Positions 1 to 9,965 are shown, counted from the stretch's first letter. The stretch is DNA of 64,000 bases from Sphingopyxis sp. YR583 (GCF_900108295.1 NZ_FNWK01000004.1:186001-250000), one strand, 5' to 3'. Notes: a model not told the origin generated them from the sequence alone. Program-made: numbers and translations.

Positions 1-11
1 GGGGCGCAAAA

Positions 12-401
12 ATGGATTCACAACGACCGTCATCGGTGGACGAGGAGGTCGCCGCGCTGTCGCGCAGCGCCGATCGCGACAGCCTGTTCATGCAAGCCGC
101 CCTGATTCTCCCCGGCAGTGCCGACCCCGTGACCGTGCGCGTGCGCAACCTGTCACCGGGCGGGATGCTGGCGGAGGCCAAGGTCAAGGTCGCACAGGGC
201 GCGGCGATCGAGGTCGACCTGCGCAATGTCGGACCGGTCGCGGGCCGGGTGATCTGGGTGGGCGAGGGCAAGTTCGGCATCGCGTTCGACCGTCCGGTCG
301 ACCCGCAGGCGGTGCGTCGTCAGGTGGTTTCTCAGTCCGATCTGCCGCCGCATCTTCGGCGCACGGGGCTCGAACCGGGGCCCTTCTATCGCCGACGCTG
401 A
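12..401 (+). CDS. PilZ-domain protein
   Basis: A 129-residue protein made of one PilZ domain, the fold that binds cyclic di-GMP in many bacteria. The N/DxSxxG box is visible as NLSPGG around residues 46-51, followed by the alternating hydrophobic strands expected of the beta barrel (IEVDLR, GRVIWV, FGIAF). The upstream RxxxR box that grips c-di-GMP is poorly preserved: only one arginine is visible, in RDSLFMQA near residue 22. Nucleotide binding is therefore uncertain. There is no signal peptide or membrane segment, so it should be cytoplasmic. It stands alone on the plus strand and its partner process cannot be read from context. Confidence 0.8.
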   Translation: MDSQRPSSVDEEVAALSRSADRDSLFMQAALILPGSADPVTVRVRNLSPGGMLAEAKVKVAQGAAIEVDLRNVGPVAGRVIWVGEGKFGIAFDRPVDPQAVRRQVVSQSDLPPHLRRTGLEPGPFYRRR

Positions 402-447
402 TGCGTCCTTGAACAGGGTGGCATCAGCGGGGCGATAGGGCTGGCGA

Positions 448-606
448 TCAGGCGATCGCGAGCATCTCTTCCTTGAGTTTCAGTTTTTGCTTCTTGAGCT
501 GCGCAAGCACACCGGTATCGGGGGCGGGGCGGCGCTCTTCATTCGCAATTTTCACATCGAGGTCCGCGTGGCGGGACTTCAGGGTGGAAAGGTGCGACGT
601 GCTCAT
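448..606 (-). CDS. DUF465 (YdcH-like) small coiled-coil protein
   Basis: A 52-residue protein of the DUF465/YdcH family: two short charged helices ending in the lysine-rich LKKQKLKLKEEM segment typical of the family. I placed the start at 606 because an AAAGGAG ribosome-binding site (minus strand, 614-620) lies 7 bases before that ATG; the in-frame ATG at 612 is only one base from it. The family has no established biochemical role. A second family member is encoded divergently about 120 bases away (730-927), with the same helix-lysine pattern. Confidence 0.75.
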   Translation of the reverse strand: MSTSHLSTLKSRHADLDVKIANEERRPAPDTGVLAQLKKQKLKLKEEMLAIA

Positions 607-729
607 TGGCATTCTCCTTTTCGACTCGATGGGCAGGACGGAGTAAAACATGAAACCGCCGCGATGTCGTGACGATTCGGCCAGCCGGTCCCCGTTGCGG
701 ACCAGTGGTGAACGTGGCAGGGAGTCCCC

Positions 730-927
730 GTGAACCCCGAAGAAATTACCCAGCGACTGGAACTGCTACGCATCGAGCATCGTGACCTCGATGCGGCGAT
801 CATTGCGCTTGGCGAAGGCGCGACGCCCGACCAGTTGCAGATCGCGCGGCTGAAAAAGCGCAAGCTCAAGCTGCGCGACGAAATCGCCTGGTGCGAGGAT
901 CAACTGCTCCCCGACATCATCGCCTAA
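730..927 (+). CDS. DUF465 (YdcH-like) protein, second copy
   Basis: A 65-residue DUF465 protein that uses a GTG start preceded by GGGAG. The C-terminal half (IARLKKRKLKLRDEI) matches the lysine-rich helix of the neighbouring copy at 448-606, so the two look like diverged duplicates transcribed away from each other. Its sequence is predicted to be almost wholly helical and it should be cytoplasmic. The function of the family is unknown; the pairing next to the cell-cycle adaptor gene rcdA may be chance. Confidence 0.75.
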   Translation: MNPEEITQRLELLRIEHRDLDAAIIALGEGATPDQLQIARLKKRKLKLRDEIAWCEDQLLPDIIA

Positions 928-1036
928 CGGCTTGAATCAAAACGGGACGATCCGCCCGAATATTCATGGTTACCGTCATTGCCGAAGGGGCGGGGGACGT
1001 GGCATCTCCGTTTCGATGGGCGGTGGGCGAACGAAC

Positions 1037-1483
1037 ATGATGGCAATCGATGTGCCGGTGCAGCGCGCACAGGTCGAAAATCTCTATGTCGAGGCAATGC
1101 TGCTCGCCGACGAGGCGCATACCGCCTTTGCCGCGCAGCGCGACCTCGGTGCGGCGCGGGGCAATGCGGCGGTACAGATCGGCCTCGCGTGCGAATCGCT
1201 GAAGACGACGACGCGGCTGATGCACATCATCGCCTGGCTGCTCCATCGCCGCGCAATGTTCGCGGGCGACCCGGGGGCGGGACCGCACGACAGCGCCGCG
1301 CGGATCGGCGATCCGGTTGCCGCCGACTGGAGCATCTGCGCGGGCTTCGAAGCATCGACCGGCCGGATCATCGCAGCGAGCGAACGGTTGTTCGAGCGCG
1401 TCGCGATGCTGGAGGCCGGGTGGGATGCGCCCGCCGTGACGCCGGTGCAGCAACTTCTCGCACGGCTTGAAGCGCGGCTTTAG
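1037..1483 (+). CDS. rcdA: RcdA-like regulator of CtrA degradation (DUF1465)
   Basis: A 148-residue protein of the DUF1465 family, whose Caulobacter member RcdA is an adaptor that helps ClpXP degrade the cell-cycle regulator CtrA. The family core is visible as CESLKTTTRLMHIIAWLLHRRA around residues 55-75 (helices with two charged faces), plus a helical N-terminal block with YVEAMLLADEAHTAF. The start is chosen at the first of two adjacent ATGs (1037/1040); the frame stays open upstream to a TTG at 932, but that part has no family-like sequence. The gene's last bases overlap the convergent DUF2332 gene by 4 nt. The presence of rcdA fits an alphaproteobacterium with a CtrA pathway. Confidence 0.8.
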   Translation: MMAIDVPVQRAQVENLYVEAMLLADEAHTAFAAQRDLGAARGNAAVQIGLACESLKTTTRLMHIIAWLLHRRAMFAGDPGAGPHDSAARIGDPVAADWSICAGFEASTGRIIAASERLFERVAMLEAGWDAPAVTPVQQLLARLEARL

Positions 1484-2562
1484 CGCCCCAGCCACTCGAC
1501 CCAGGCGCCATGGGCATGGGCATGCGCCAGCTTTTGCGGTTCGCCGCCGCCGGGCCAGTGGCGCACGACCAGCTCATGATGATGCACCGTGCGATTGGCC
1601 TCGAGCGCGATCCACGCGAGCGGGCGTTCGCCCGTCGCGCGGGCGCCGGCCGCCTCCATCGCCGCAGTGATCCGCGCCTGCTGGTCGGCGGGTACATATT
1701 GCCAGACGATCGAATGCATCAGCACGCGCGTCGTGCCCGCGGCCTGCGGGCGTGCGAGTTCGGCTTCCACGAAATCGGCGGCATTGGCGTGAACAAGCTG
1801 CGGCGGTTCTTCGGTCGCCGCGGCAATCGCGGCCTCGATGCGTGCGAAGCGGACATGGTGCTCGGGCCAGATATAGGCCTTGAGCCGCAGCGCCTGCGCG
1901 GGGTCGGTCAGGTCGACCGGTGCGACGTCGCAGCCTTTGAGTCCGGCGAATTCGATCGCATGCTGCGGCGGATGGTTGCCGCGCCAGTCGGGCGTGAAGG
2001 CGAGCGCCCCGGGCGTCGGTCCGAAATGCACCCCGCCGAGATCGTAATGATAGCGGTCGATCATCAGGTTGATCCCCGCGCTCGATCCGATTTCAAGACA
2101 GTCGAAGCGCGGAGGTAGCCCCCGATCGGCGAGCCACAACATCGCCGCGATGAAGTTCGACGAGCGTCCGGCTTCGTTGGTCTGGGGCGGGCCGTCGAGC
2201 CAGGGAAGCAGCGCCGCCTCATGCCGCGCGACGACGCCGGCGATGATCGCATTGTCGTTGATGTCCTCGCTATCGGCATAGATGGGCGCAAGCTCATGTG
2301 CCGATTCGGACAGATGCAGCGCATGAATGCCGCCGGCAGCGCGCAGCGGCAGCGCGTCGGCGAGCGGCGCACCTTGCCAACCCGCGATGCGACGGGCGAA
2401 TTCGGTTGCAGGCTTGTCGAGCAGGGCGTCGAGCGCCGCGACGACCCGCGCCGTGACGCGGGCATCGTTCGCGCGGCAATAGGCGACCTGATTCGCAAAG
2501 GCGGTGCGGACGGCGCCGGCCCCGGTTTCCGCCATGTCGATCGGCTTGTAGCGCTCGCTCAT
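1480..2562 (-). CDS. DUF2332 family protein, methyltransferase-like
   Basis: A 360-residue protein of the DUF2332 family. The middle carries a Rossmann-type motif, [17 protein letters not shown] (residues about 157-173), which resembles the SAM-binding motif I of methyltransferases; the rest, including an N-terminal helical bundle, is family-specific. No substrate is known. It is transcribed away from hisG, with about 40 bases between the starts, so the two share a short divergent promoter region. The 3' end overlaps rcdA by 4 nt. The methyltransferase reading rests only on the motif. Confidence 0.75.
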   Translation of the reverse strand: MSERYKPIDMAETGAGAVRTAFANQVAYCRANDARVTARVVAALDALLDKPATEFARRIAGWQGAPLADALPLRAAGGIHALHLSESAHELAPIYADSEDINDNAIIAGVVARHEAALLPWLDGPPQTNEAGRSSNFIAAMLWLADRGLPPRFDCLEIGSSAGINLMIDRYHYDLGGVHFGPTPGALAFTPDWRGNHPPQHAIEFAGLKGCDVAPVDLTDPAQALRLKAYIWPEHHVRFARIEAAIAAATEEPPQLVHANAADFVEAELARPQAAGTTRVLMHSIVWQYVPADQQARITAAMEAAGARATGERPLAWIALEANRTVHHHELVVRHWPGGGEPQKLAHAHAHGAWVEWLGR

Positions 2563-2601
2563 TGCCCTTTTTCCCTTGTATGCTTATGGGCGCGCAAGCT
2601 T

Positions 2602-3258
2602 ATGCCCGAACCGATCATCTTTGCCATCCCGAAAGGGCGCATCCTCGACGAAGCGCTGCCGCTGCTTGCGCGCGTCGGTATCGAGCCCGCGGCGGATTTC
2701 TTCGACAAGAAGAGCCGCGCGCTGGTGTTCGGGACGAACCAGCCGCATATCTCGCTGATCCGCGTCCGCGCGTTCGATGTCGCGACCTTCGTCGCACATG
2801 GCGCGGCGCAGCTCGGCATCGTCGGATCGGACGTCGTCGACGAGTTCGACTATTCGGAGCTTTATGCCCCGGTCGACCTCCGCATAGGCCATTGCCGCCT
2901 GTCGCTCGCAGGGCCCGAGGGCAGTGCGCCGCCGGGGCTTGGCGAAAGCCACATCCGGGTTGCGACCAAATATCCCGGCACGACGCGCCGCTGGTTCGAG
3001 GCGCAGGGCATCCAGGCCGAATGCATCAAGCTCAATGGCGCGATGGAAATCGCACCCAAGCTGGGGCTCGCCTCGCACATCGTCGACCTGGTTTCGACCG
3101 GTCGCACGCTTGTCGAGAATGCGCTCGCCGAGCAGACGATCATCAGCGAAGTTTCGGCGCGGCTGATCGTCAACCGCGCGGCGTTCAAGCTGCGTTCGGC
3201 CGAAGTGCCGGCGCTTGTCGAACGTTTCCGTCAAGCGGTGGGCGATGCGACGGTTTGA
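2602..3258 (+). CDS. hisG: ATP phosphoribosyltransferase, short form
   Basis: HisG catalyses the first step of histidine synthesis, joining ATP and PRPP. The protein has 218 residues and begins [20 protein letters not shown], the usual HisG opening. The PRPP-binding stretch is seen as [12 protein letters not shown] near residues 158-169, and VGSDVVDE near 75. The length shows the short form, which lacks the C-terminal regulatory domain of long HisG and in known cases works only in complex with HisZ. No hisZ lies in this window. The stop overlaps the hisD start by 14 nt, so the two are translationally coupled. The frame is open upstream, but 2602 is the only start giving a normal N terminus. 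Confidence 0.95.
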   Translation: MPEPIIFAIPKGRILDEALPLLARVGIEPAADFFDKKSRALVFGTNQPHISLIRVRAFDVATFVAHGAAQLGIVGSDVVDEFDYSELYAPVDLRIGHCRLSLAGPEGSAPPGLGESHIRVATKYPGTTRRWFEAQGIQAECIKLNGAMEIAPKLGLASHIVDLVSTGRTLVENALAEQTIISEVSARLIVNRAAFKLRSAEVPALVERFRQAVGDATV

Positions 3259-4537
3259 CGCTTCCGCACCCGGCTTTGCCGCGGAGTTCGACGCGTTGGT
3301 CAATGATCGGCGCGAAAGCGCGTCCGATGTATCGGCCGACGTCGCGGCGATCATCGCGCGGGTAAAGGCCGAGGGCGATGCCGCGCTCGCCGACTATACG
3401 GCAAAATTCGACCGCTTCGATCTTGACGCGAGTGGGTGGCGCATTTCGAAGGACGAATGCGCCGCTGCCTATGAGGCGCTGGCGCCGGAGCTACGCGATG
3501 CGCTGAACCTCGCCGCCGACCGGATCCGCGCCTATCATGCCGCGCAGCTTCCCGAAGACCGCGATTACCGTGACGATACCGGCGCGCGCCTTGGTGCACG
3601 CTGGCGCGGCGTCGATGCCGCGGGCGTTTACGTCCCCGGCGGGCGCGCTGCCTATCCCTCGTCGGTGCTGATGAACATCATCCCCGCCAAGGTCGCGGGG
3701 GTCGAACGTATCGTGATGATGACCCCGACGCCGGGCGGTGAGACCAATCCGGTCGTGATGGCCGCCGCGCATATCGGCGGGGTCGACGAAATCTGGCGCG
3801 TCGGCGGGGCGCAGGCGATCGCGGCGCTCGCTTATGGCACAGCAAGGATAGCGCCGGTCGACGTCGTTACCGGTCCCGGCAATGCGTGGGTCGCCGAAGC
3901 GAAGCGGCAGCTTTATGGTGTCGTCGGTATCGATATGGTCGCGGGGCCGAGCGAGATCGTCGTCGTCGCCGATGCGAAGAACGAACCGCATATCATCGCC
4001 GCCGACCTCCTGAGCCAGGCCGAGCATGATCCGACGAGCCAGTCGATATTGTTCACCGACGATGGTGATTTCGCGGATGCTGTCGCGGCTGCGGTCGCGC
4101 ACGTCATTCCGACTCTGAGCACCGCGCCGACGATGCAGGCAAGCTGGGCGGACAATGGTGCGGTGATCATTGTACCGAACCTTTCCGATGCGATCCCGCT
4201 ATGCGATCGCTTGGCGCCGGAGCATCTCGAACTCGCGGTCGATGCGGCCGATGCCGATGCCCTGTTCGCCAAGGTGCGGCACGCCGGGTCGGTTTTCCTA
4301 GGGCGTCAGACCCCCGAGGCGATCGGCGATTATGTCGCCGGGCCCAACCATGTTTTGCCGACCGGCCGCCGCGCTCGGTTTTCGAGCGGGCTGTCGGTCA
4401 CCGATTTCATGAAGCGCACCAGCTTCCTTGCGCTCGACGATGCAAGCCTTGCCGCGATCGGTCCGGCTGCGGTCGCGCTTGCGGGCGCCGAAGGACTTCC
4501 CGCGCACGCACTCAGCGTCGCCAACAGATTGAAATAG
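3245..4537 (+). CDS. hisD: Histidinol dehydrogenase
   Basis: HisD carries out the last two steps of histidine synthesis, oxidising L-histidinol to histidine with two NAD+. The 430 residues match the family length. The signature [14 protein letters not shown], followed by [16 protein letters not shown], and the zinc/catalytic-site region LLSQAEHDP are intact, as is the C-terminal [17 protein letters not shown] block. The ATG at 3245 lies inside the end of hisG; the longer open frame from 3215 has no family sequence. It is followed 2 nt later by nusB, so hisG-hisD-nusB look like one operon. Confidence 0.96.
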   Translation: MRRFDASAPGFAAEFDALVNDRRESASDVSADVAAIIARVKAEGDAALADYTAKFDRFDLDASGWRISKDECAAAYEALAPELRDALNLAADRIRAYHAAQLPEDRDYRDDTGARLGARWRGVDAAGVYVPGGRAAYPSSVLMNIIPAKVAGVERIVMMTPTPGGETNPVVMAAAHIGGVDEIWRVGGAQAIAALAYGTARIAPVDVVTGPGNAWVAEAKRQLYGVVGIDMVAGPSEIVVVADAKNEPHIIAADLLSQAEHDPTSQSILFTDDGDFADAVAAAVAHVIPTLSTAPTMQASWADNGAVIIVPNLSDAIPLCDRLAPEHLELAVDAADADALFAKVRHAGSVFLGRQTPEAIGDYVAGPNHVLPTGRRARFSSGLSVTDFMKRTSFLALDDASLAAIGPAAVALAGAEGLPAHALSVANRLK

Positions 4538-4539
4538 AT

Positions 4540-4986
4540 ATGAACAAACGCTCCCAATCCCGCTCCGCCGCGCGTCTCGCCGCCGTTCAGGCGCTCTATC
4601 AGCACGAGATGGAGGGCACGCCGGTTGCCAAGCTGATCCACGAATTCCATCAGCACCGCATCGGCGCGACGATCGAGGATGACGAATATGCCGATGCCGA
4701 CACCGCCTTTTTCGACGATATCGTAAAAGGCACGCTCGCACGCGCGGAAGAGATCGACGCTGCGATCGTCGCGCGGCTTGCGAGCGGCTGGTCGATGGAC
4801 CGGCTCGACCGCACGATGAAGGCGATCCTGCGCGCGGGCTCTTACGAGCTGATGGCGCGCGGCGACGTGCCCGTCGGCGCGGTGGTCAGCGAATATGTCG
4901 ATGTCGCAAAGGCGTTTTTCGATACGCGCGAGGCGGGGTTCGCCAACGGGTTGCTCGATGCGATCGGCAAGGATGTGCGGAAATAG
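4540..4986 (+). CDS. nusB: Transcription antitermination factor NusB
   Basis: NusB binds boxA RNA with NusE (S10) and helps the antitermination complex on rRNA operons. The protein is 148 residues, all helical, with the usual N-terminal RSAARLAAVQALYQHEM and the C-terminal YVDVAKAFFDTREAGFANGLLDAI block, which is close to the family consensus. It starts 2 nt after the hisD stop and about 110 nt before thiL. The nusB-thiL pairing is common in proteobacteria. Confidence 0.95.
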   Translation: MNKRSQSRSAARLAAVQALYQHEMEGTPVAKLIHEFHQHRIGATIEDDEYADADTAFFDDIVKGTLARAEEIDAAIVARLASGWSMDRLDRTMKAILRAGSYELMARGDVPVGAVVSEYVDVAKAFFDTREAGFANGLLDAIGKDVRK

Positions 4987-5099
4987 CAACCAATCGGGTC
5001 GAAACCCGTTTGCCCTGAGCTTGTGAAGGGCCGTCCTTCTGTGTGCCGGGGTCAAGAGAGCGGTCTTTCCGTGGGCCCGGGACGAGCGGAGGTTGAGTT

Positions 5100-6032
5100 T
5101 TGAGCGAAGCCGATTTCATCGCCCGCCTACGCGCCATTGCGACCGATCCCGCCGCGCGTGGACTTTCCGACGATGCGGCGGTGCTGGGCGACCTTGTCCT
5201 CACCCACGACATGATCGTCGAGGGCATTCATTTCCTTCCCGACGAGCGGCCGCAGGATGTCGCGTGGAAGCTCGTCGCGGTGAACCTTTCCGATCTCGCC
5301 GCGAAAGGCGCTGCGCCGCTCGGTGTGCTTGTCGGCTACAGCCTGACCGGTGACGAAATCTGGGATGCGGCCTTCGTTCGGGGGCTTGGCGAGGTGCTAC
5401 GCCGTTACGACGTGCCGTTGCTGGGCGGCGATACCGTCGGCATTCCCGAAGGGGCGCCGAGGACGTTCGGATTGACCGCGGTCGGCAAGGCGCCCGCGAC
5501 CGGCGCGCCGGCACGCAGCGGAGCAAGGCCCGGCGACCAGATCTGGGTCACCGGGACGATCGGCAATGCCGGGGTCGGACTTGCGATGCGGCTGGGACAG
5601 ATCGAACCGAACGAAACCTGCCTTGCCGCTTATAGCCGTCCGCATCCACAGCTCGCCTTTGGGCAGGCGGTGGCGCCGCATGTCCACGCGATGATGGATG
5701 TGTCCGACGGGCTGCTTATCGATGCGCAGCGAATGGCCGAGGCGAGTGGGTGCCAGCTTGGCATCATGCTGGAATCGGTGCCGCTCTCCGCCGCATTGCT
5801 CGCGGTGCGGCCCGATGTGCTCGACACACGGCTCGCCGCGGCGAGCGCGGGGGACGATTATCAACTGCTGTTCGCCGCCGATCCCGGCGCGGCGGAGACC
5901 ATTCGCAAGATTGCGGCGGAGCTCGACGTCGCCGTCGCGCCGCTTGGTCATGCGGGCGTAGGGGGCGGGATCGTCCTGACGCACCGGGCGCAGCGCATCG
6001 CACTGCCCGATCGCCTTGGCTTCATGCACTAG
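5100..6032 (+). CDS. thiL: Thiamine-monophosphate kinase
   Basis: ThiL phosphorylates thiamine monophosphate to the active cofactor thiamine pyrophosphate. The 310-residue protein carries the family landmarks: GLSDDAAVL near residue 22 (ATP/Mg binding), LTHDMIVEGIHF, VNLSDLAAKGAAPLG, LLGGDTV, and MMDVSDGLLIDAQRMAEASG near 198-217. The start is a TTG at 5100, supported by a strong GGAGG 8-12 bases upstream; no ATG nearby gives the conserved N terminus. It follows nusB and probably belongs to the hisG-hisD-nusB transcript. Confidence 0.93.
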   Translation: MSEADFIARLRAIATDPAARGLSDDAAVLGDLVLTHDMIVEGIHFLPDERPQDVAWKLVAVNLSDLAAKGAAPLGVLVGYSLTGDEIWDAAFVRGLGEVLRRYDVPLLGGDTVGIPEGAPRTFGLTAVGKAPATGAPARSGARPGDQIWVTGTIGNAGVGLAMRLGQIEPNETCLAAYSRPHPQLAFGQAVAPHVHAMMDVSDGLLIDAQRMAEASGCQLGIMLESVPLSAALLAVRPDVLDTRLAAASAGDDYQLLFAADPGAAETIRKIAAELDVAVAPLGHAGVGGGIVLTHRAQRIALPDRLGFMH

Positions 6033-6153
6033 GAGTGCCGACACCTTCCGATTGCCGTGAGTTATTTTGATTTGAAATCAGTTTGATGGCACGGCATTCT
6101 TGCTCTGAAAGAACGTATCCGCCGGCGGGTGCGGCGAGTCAGAGGGGTTCATA

Positions 6154-7185
6154 TTGCTCGACCGGAATTTTGGACGTCGGAGCTGGGCCCGCGCGATAAC
6201 GGCGATCGGTTTCGCTTGCTTCTGCTATTCGGCATCGGCCGCTGCCGCTCCGGATTCCGTCGATGTCATACTGGTCCAGACAGTCGCGCCAGATCCGTCG
6301 GCTACAGACGCCGAGGAATCGCCCGATCCCGTGGTGGCACTCGAGAAGCAATGCGAAGCGGGCAATGCCGATGAATGCACGCGGCTCGCCTATCGTCATC
6401 ACGAAGGCGACGGGGTTCCCGAGGACGATGCACGCGCGACCCCGCTTTTCGCTCGTGCCTGCCATCTCGGTGATATGACCGGCTGCACGATGGCGGGCTA
6501 TGCCTATAGCGAGGGCAGGGGCGTCGAACGCTCGCACGAACGGGCTGCGGCCTATTATGCGTTCGCCTGTCACGGCGAAGAGGCGACAGCATGTTCGAAC
6601 CTCGGCCTTTCCTATATCGGCGGGGACGGCGTCGCCAAAGATCCCCGGCGCGCTGCAAAGCTGTTTCGGCAGGCTTGCGATCTGGGCAGCATATCCGGCT
6701 GCGCGAACCTTGGGGCTTCCTATTCGCTGGGCAAGGGCGTCGCGCCCAACCAGCGGCGGGCGGCGCGACTTTTCGAGCGCGCGTGCAAGGCCGACGACCA
6801 GCACGCTTGCTATAACCTTGGCGTGCTCCATCGCGACGGACTGGGCATGCCACGCAACTACAAGCGCGCGCTTGCCCTGTTCGAGCAAAGCTGCGGTGTC
6901 GACGACGCTTCGGCTTGCGGCAATCTGGCGATGCTGGTGAACGACGGACGCGGTATTCGGCGCGACCGCCAGCGCGCGCTGCAACTGTTCGACAAGGCGT
7001 GCGGGCTGGGCGAGGCCGAAAGCTGCTTCACGCTGGGGCGGGCCTATCAGACCGGCAAGGGGATCGAACGCGACAATGCACGCGCGATCGAACTGCTCGA
7101 GCGGGCGCTGGCGCTCGACCCCGAAACCGAATCCGCCGCCGATGCGCGCAAGGCGCTGGCTTTGGCGCGCGGCGAAGCTGCGTAG
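6154..7185 (+). CDS. Secreted cysteine-rich Sel1-repeat protein
   Basis: A 343-residue exported protein with an N-terminal signal sequence (hydrophobic stretch about residues 15-33, cut near SASAAAA) followed by seven Sel1-like (TPR-related) repeats of about 36 residues between positions 60 and 320. Each repeat carries two cysteines eight residues apart (for example ACHLGDMTGC, ACDLGSISGC), the pattern of Helicobacter cysteine-rich proteins, in which each pair forms a disulfide. The protein should therefore be periplasmic. It is probably a protein- or peptidoglycan-interacting scaffold, but that is only a family-level expectation. The start is a TTG with GAGGGG about 8 bases before it. It is followed by its own terminator. 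Confidence 0.82.
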   Translation: MLDRNFGRRSWARAITAIGFACFCYSASAAAAPDSVDVILVQTVAPDPSATDAEESPDPVVALEKQCEAGNADECTRLAYRHHEGDGVPEDDARATPLFARACHLGDMTGCTMAGYAYSEGRGVERSHERAAAYYAFACHGEEATACSNLGLSYIGGDGVAKDPRRAAKLFRQACDLGSISGCANLGASYSLGKGVAPNQRRAARLFERACKADDQHACYNLGVLHRDGLGMPRNYKRALALFEQSCGVDDASACGNLAMLVNDGRGIRRDRQRALQLFDKACGLGEAESCFTLGRAYQTGKGIERDNARAIELLERALALDPETESAADARKALALARGEAA

Positions 7186-7231
7186 CGCCGGACGCCGGGC
7201 ACGGTGCGGAAGCCTCGGTAAACTGCCGAAT

Positions 7232-7257
7232 AAGCGGGGTTGCGCCCCGCTTTCTTT
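7232..7257 (+). terminator. Rho-independent terminator after the Sel1-repeat gene
   Basis: AAGCGGGG and CCCCGCTT form a perfect 8-bp stem around a 5-nt loop, followed by a T-rich tail (TCTTTCTT). It lies 46 bases after the Sel1-repeat gene and separates it from hppA. Confidence 0.75.
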
Positions 7258-7387
7258 CTTCCCATAACTCAACGTCCAAATTTGGGGCGGTCGCATCAGG
7301 GGAGAGAGCGAACCGGCATCAATAAGTCGGACGTGCTCGACTGCTATCTTCTGCGTCGCCCTTCTCATGGGGAAGGAACAGTCACGC

Positions 7388-9505
7388 ATGAATCCGGTTT
7401 TGATCGCGATAGCGTGCGGCCTTTTGGCCGTGCTCTATGGATTCATTACCTCGCGGCAGGTGCTCAGCGCATCGGCGGGTAATGAGAAGATGCAGGAAAT
7501 CGCCGGCGCCATCCAGGAAGGCGCCAAGGCCTATCTGGGCCGCCAATATCGTACCATTGCCATCGTCGGCGTCGTCGTCGCAGTGCTTGTCTGGGCGTTC
7601 CTCGGCGAGGTTTCCGCCGTGGGCTTTCTGATTGGTGCCGTCCTGTCGGGTGTTGCCGGCTTCGTCGGCATGAACATCTCGGTAAAAGCCAATGTCCGCA
7701 CCGCGGCAGCGGCACAGATCGGGCTGCAGGCGGGTCTCACTATGGCGTTTCGCGCCGGCGCGATCACCGGCATGCTCGTGGCGGGCCTCGCGCTCCTCGC
7801 GATCTCGGTTTTCTTCTGGTATCTGGTCGGTCCCGGCGGCTTCACCGTTGGCGGTGAAGATCGCACCGTCGTCGACGCGCTCGTCGCGCTCGCCTTCGGC
7901 GCCTCGCTGATCTCGATCTTCGCGCGCCTCGGCGGCGGTATCTTCACCAAGGCGGCCGACGTCGGCGCCGACCTCGTCGGCAAGGTTGAGGCCGGAATTC
8001 CCGAGGATGATCCGCGCAACCCGGCGGTGATCGCCGACAACGTCGGCGACAATGTCGGCGACTGCGCGGGCATGGCGGCCGACCTTTTCGAAACCTATGT
8101 CGTCACCGTCGGCGCCACGATGGTGCTGATCGCGCTGCTGCTGAAAAGCGCGGGCGACATGCTGCTTCCGCTGATGACGCTGCCGCTGCTGATGGGCGGT
8201 GTGTGTATCGTGACCTCGATCATCGGCACCTATTTCGTTCGTCTCGGTTCGTCGACCAACGTCATGGGCGCAATGTACAAGGGTTTCCTTGTCACCGCGG
8301 TCCTGTCGATCCCGGCGATCTGGTTCTCGACCAGCTATGCTCTGGGCGGCGACATGAACACCAACATCACGGGCACCGACTTCAACGGCAGCGACCTTTT
8401 CTATTGCTCGCTGCTCGGTCTCGTCATCACCGGGCTGATCATCTGGATCACCGAATATTACACCGGCACCAACTATCGCCCGGTGCGCAGCATCGCCAAG
8501 GCGTCGGAAACGGGCCACGGCACCAACGTGATCCAGGGCCTCGCTATCAGCCTTGAATCGACCGCGCTGCCGACGCTCGTCATCTGCGTCGGTATCATCG
8601 TCGCCTATCAGACCGCCGGCATCATCGGTATCGCCTTCGGCGCCACCGCGATGCTCGCGCTTGCGGGCATGGTCGTCGCGCTCGACGCCTATGGCCCCGT
8701 GACCGACAATGCCGGCGGCATTGCCGAAATGGCGGGCCTCGACGATTCGGTTCGTGAAAAGACCGACTTGCTCGACGCCGTGGGCAACACGACCAAGGCG
8801 GTGACGAAGGGCTATGCCATCGGTTCGGCCGGTCTCGCCGCACTGGTGCTGTTCGGTACCTACACCGCCGACATCGCCGAATATTCGGCAAAGCTCGGCA
8901 TCGACGCGCCGCTGACCTTCTCGCTGTCGTCGCCCTATGTCATCGTCGGGCTGCTGCTCGGCGCGCTCCTGCCGTACCTGTTCGGCGCGATGGGCATGAC
9001 CGCGGTCGGCCGCGCGGCGGGCGACGTGGTGAAGGACGTTCGCGACCAGTTCGCGAACAACAAGGGCATCATGGACGGCACCAGCCGCCCCGACTATGCC
9101 CGCACCGTCGACCTCGTCACCAAGGCGGCGATCAAGGAAATGATCATCCCGTCGCTGCTGCCGGTGCTGGCACCGATCGTCGTGTTCTTCGTGATCCGTG
9201 CAGTGGCCGGTCCGGCCGCGGCGTTGGAAGCGCTCGGCGCCCTCCTGCTCGGGGTGATCGTTGGCGGGCTGTTCGTCGCCATCTCGATGACCTCGGGCGG
9301 CGGCGCGTGGGATAATGCCAAAAAGTACATCGAGGACGGCAATCATGGCGGCAAGGGCAGCGAAGCCCATAAGGCCGCGGTGACCGGCGACACCGTTGGC
9401 GATCCGTACAAGGATACCGCAGGGCCGGCGGTCAACCCGATGATCAAGATCACCAACATCGTGGCGATACTGCTCCTCGCGGCGCTGGCGCACGGCGCGG
9501 CGTAA
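7388..9505 (+). CDS. hppA: Membrane-bound proton-pumping pyrophosphatase, K+-independent type
   Basis: HppA hydrolyses pyrophosphate and uses the energy to pump protons across the inner membrane. The 705-residue protein has many hydrophobic segments and the acidic pyrophosphate-binding motifs: [19 protein letters not shown] near 197-215 and [19 protein letters not shown] near 218-236. The motif [10 protein letters not shown] has lysine (residue 470) where potassium-dependent enzymes have alanine, so this should be the K+-independent class. The start at 7388 follows GGAAGGAA; an in-frame ATG seven codons earlier (7367) lacks a site. It is monocistronic and closed by a strong terminator. Confidence 0.95.
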   Translation: MNPVLIAIACGLLAVLYGFITSRQVLSASAGNEKMQEIAGAIQEGAKAYLGRQYRTIAIVGVVVAVLVWAFLGEVSAVGFLIGAVLSGVAGFVGMNISVKANVRTAAAAQIGLQAGLTMAFRAGAITGMLVAGLALLAISVFFWYLVGPGGFTVGGEDRTVVDALVALAFGASLISIFARLGGGIFTKAADVGADLVGKVEAGIPEDDPRNPAVIADNVGDNVGDCAGMAADLFETYVVTVGATMVLIALLLKSAGDMLLPLMTLPLLMGGVCIVTSIIGTYFVRLGSSTNVMGAMYKGFLVTAVLSIPAIWFSTSYALGGDMNTNITGTDFNGSDLFYCSLLGLVITGLIIWITEYYTGTNYRPVRSIAKASETGHGTNVIQGLAISLESTALPTLVICVGIIVAYQTAGIIGIAFGATAMLALAGMVVALDAYGPVTDNAGGIAEMAGLDDSVREKTDLLDAVGNTTKAVTKGYAIGSAGLAALVLFGTYTADIAEYSAKLGIDAPLTFSLSSPYVIVGLLLGALLPYLFGAMGMTAVGRAAGDVVKDVRDQFANNKGIMDGTSRPDYARTVDLVTKAAIKEMIIPSLLPVLAPIVVFFVIRAVAGPAAALEALGALLLGVIVGGLFVAISMTSGGGAWDNAKKYIEDGNHGGKGSEAHKAAVTGDTVGDPYKDTAGPAVNPMIKITNIVAILLLAALAHGAA

Positions 9506-9527
9506 GCTGCGCCGCCTGCGGGCAAGG

Positions 9528-9562
9528 AAAAGCCCCGCCGGAGCGATCCGGCGGGGCTTTTT
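9528..9562 (+). terminator. Strong Rho-independent terminator after hppA
   Basis: A perfect 12-bp GC-rich stem (AGCCCCGCCGGA / TCCGGCGGGGCT) with a 4-nt loop, flanked by AAA upstream and a run of five T downstream. It lies 23 bases past the hppA stop. Confidence 0.9.
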
Positions 9563-9626
9563 CGTGACGGCTCTGGAGGTGGGGAGCGGACTTCCAGTTG
9601 CCATCGCAAGATGATATTATCGTCTG

Positions 9627-9932
9627 ATGTTTGCGATGTTTCTCATTGCCGCAATTGTTGCCCCTCAGCCGAGCGACATCCATGCAATCGAAGTTACCCG
9701 CGCATCCGCCCCCTATGTAAGTCACACCCGCGACGGTCGAGCTTTTGTCGAGTTCGGACCGACGGTCGAGACACGCAATGTTAGTTGCAGCCTTCAGGGC
9801 AGGGACGTTTTTGATTGCACCTATGAAGCGCGGATAAAGGATTTTTTCGCGTCGGATTATGCCGCTTGGCTGCCTAAACGTGAGCACATAGCCTTTCGCG
9901 ATAACTGCTGGCAGATAGTGTCGCCCAAGTAA
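9627..9932 (+). CDS. Small hypothetical exported protein
   Basis: A 101-residue open frame with a short hydrophobic N terminus (FAMFLIAAIVAP) that could be a signal peptide, followed by about 85 polar residues with three cysteines. I recognise no family. Its base composition is clearly less GC-rich than the flanking genes and it has no clear ribosome-binding site, so it is either recently acquired or not translated. It lies between the hppA terminator and a convergent SDR gene. Confidence 0.45.
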   Translation: MFAMFLIAAIVAPQPSDIHAIEVTRASAPYVSHTRDGRAFVEFGPTVETRNVSCSLQGRDVFDCTYEARIKDFFASDYAAWLPKREHIAFRDNCWQIVSPK

Positions 9933-9965
9933 GGCGGACGTCTGCAATCGGTCGAAATAGGACCG

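Noticed and set aside
7382..9604. Very long open frame antisense to hppA (740 codons)
   Set aside because: Mirror of a GC-rich coding strand; charged, repetitive composition, no family likeness, and the plus-strand gene is certain.
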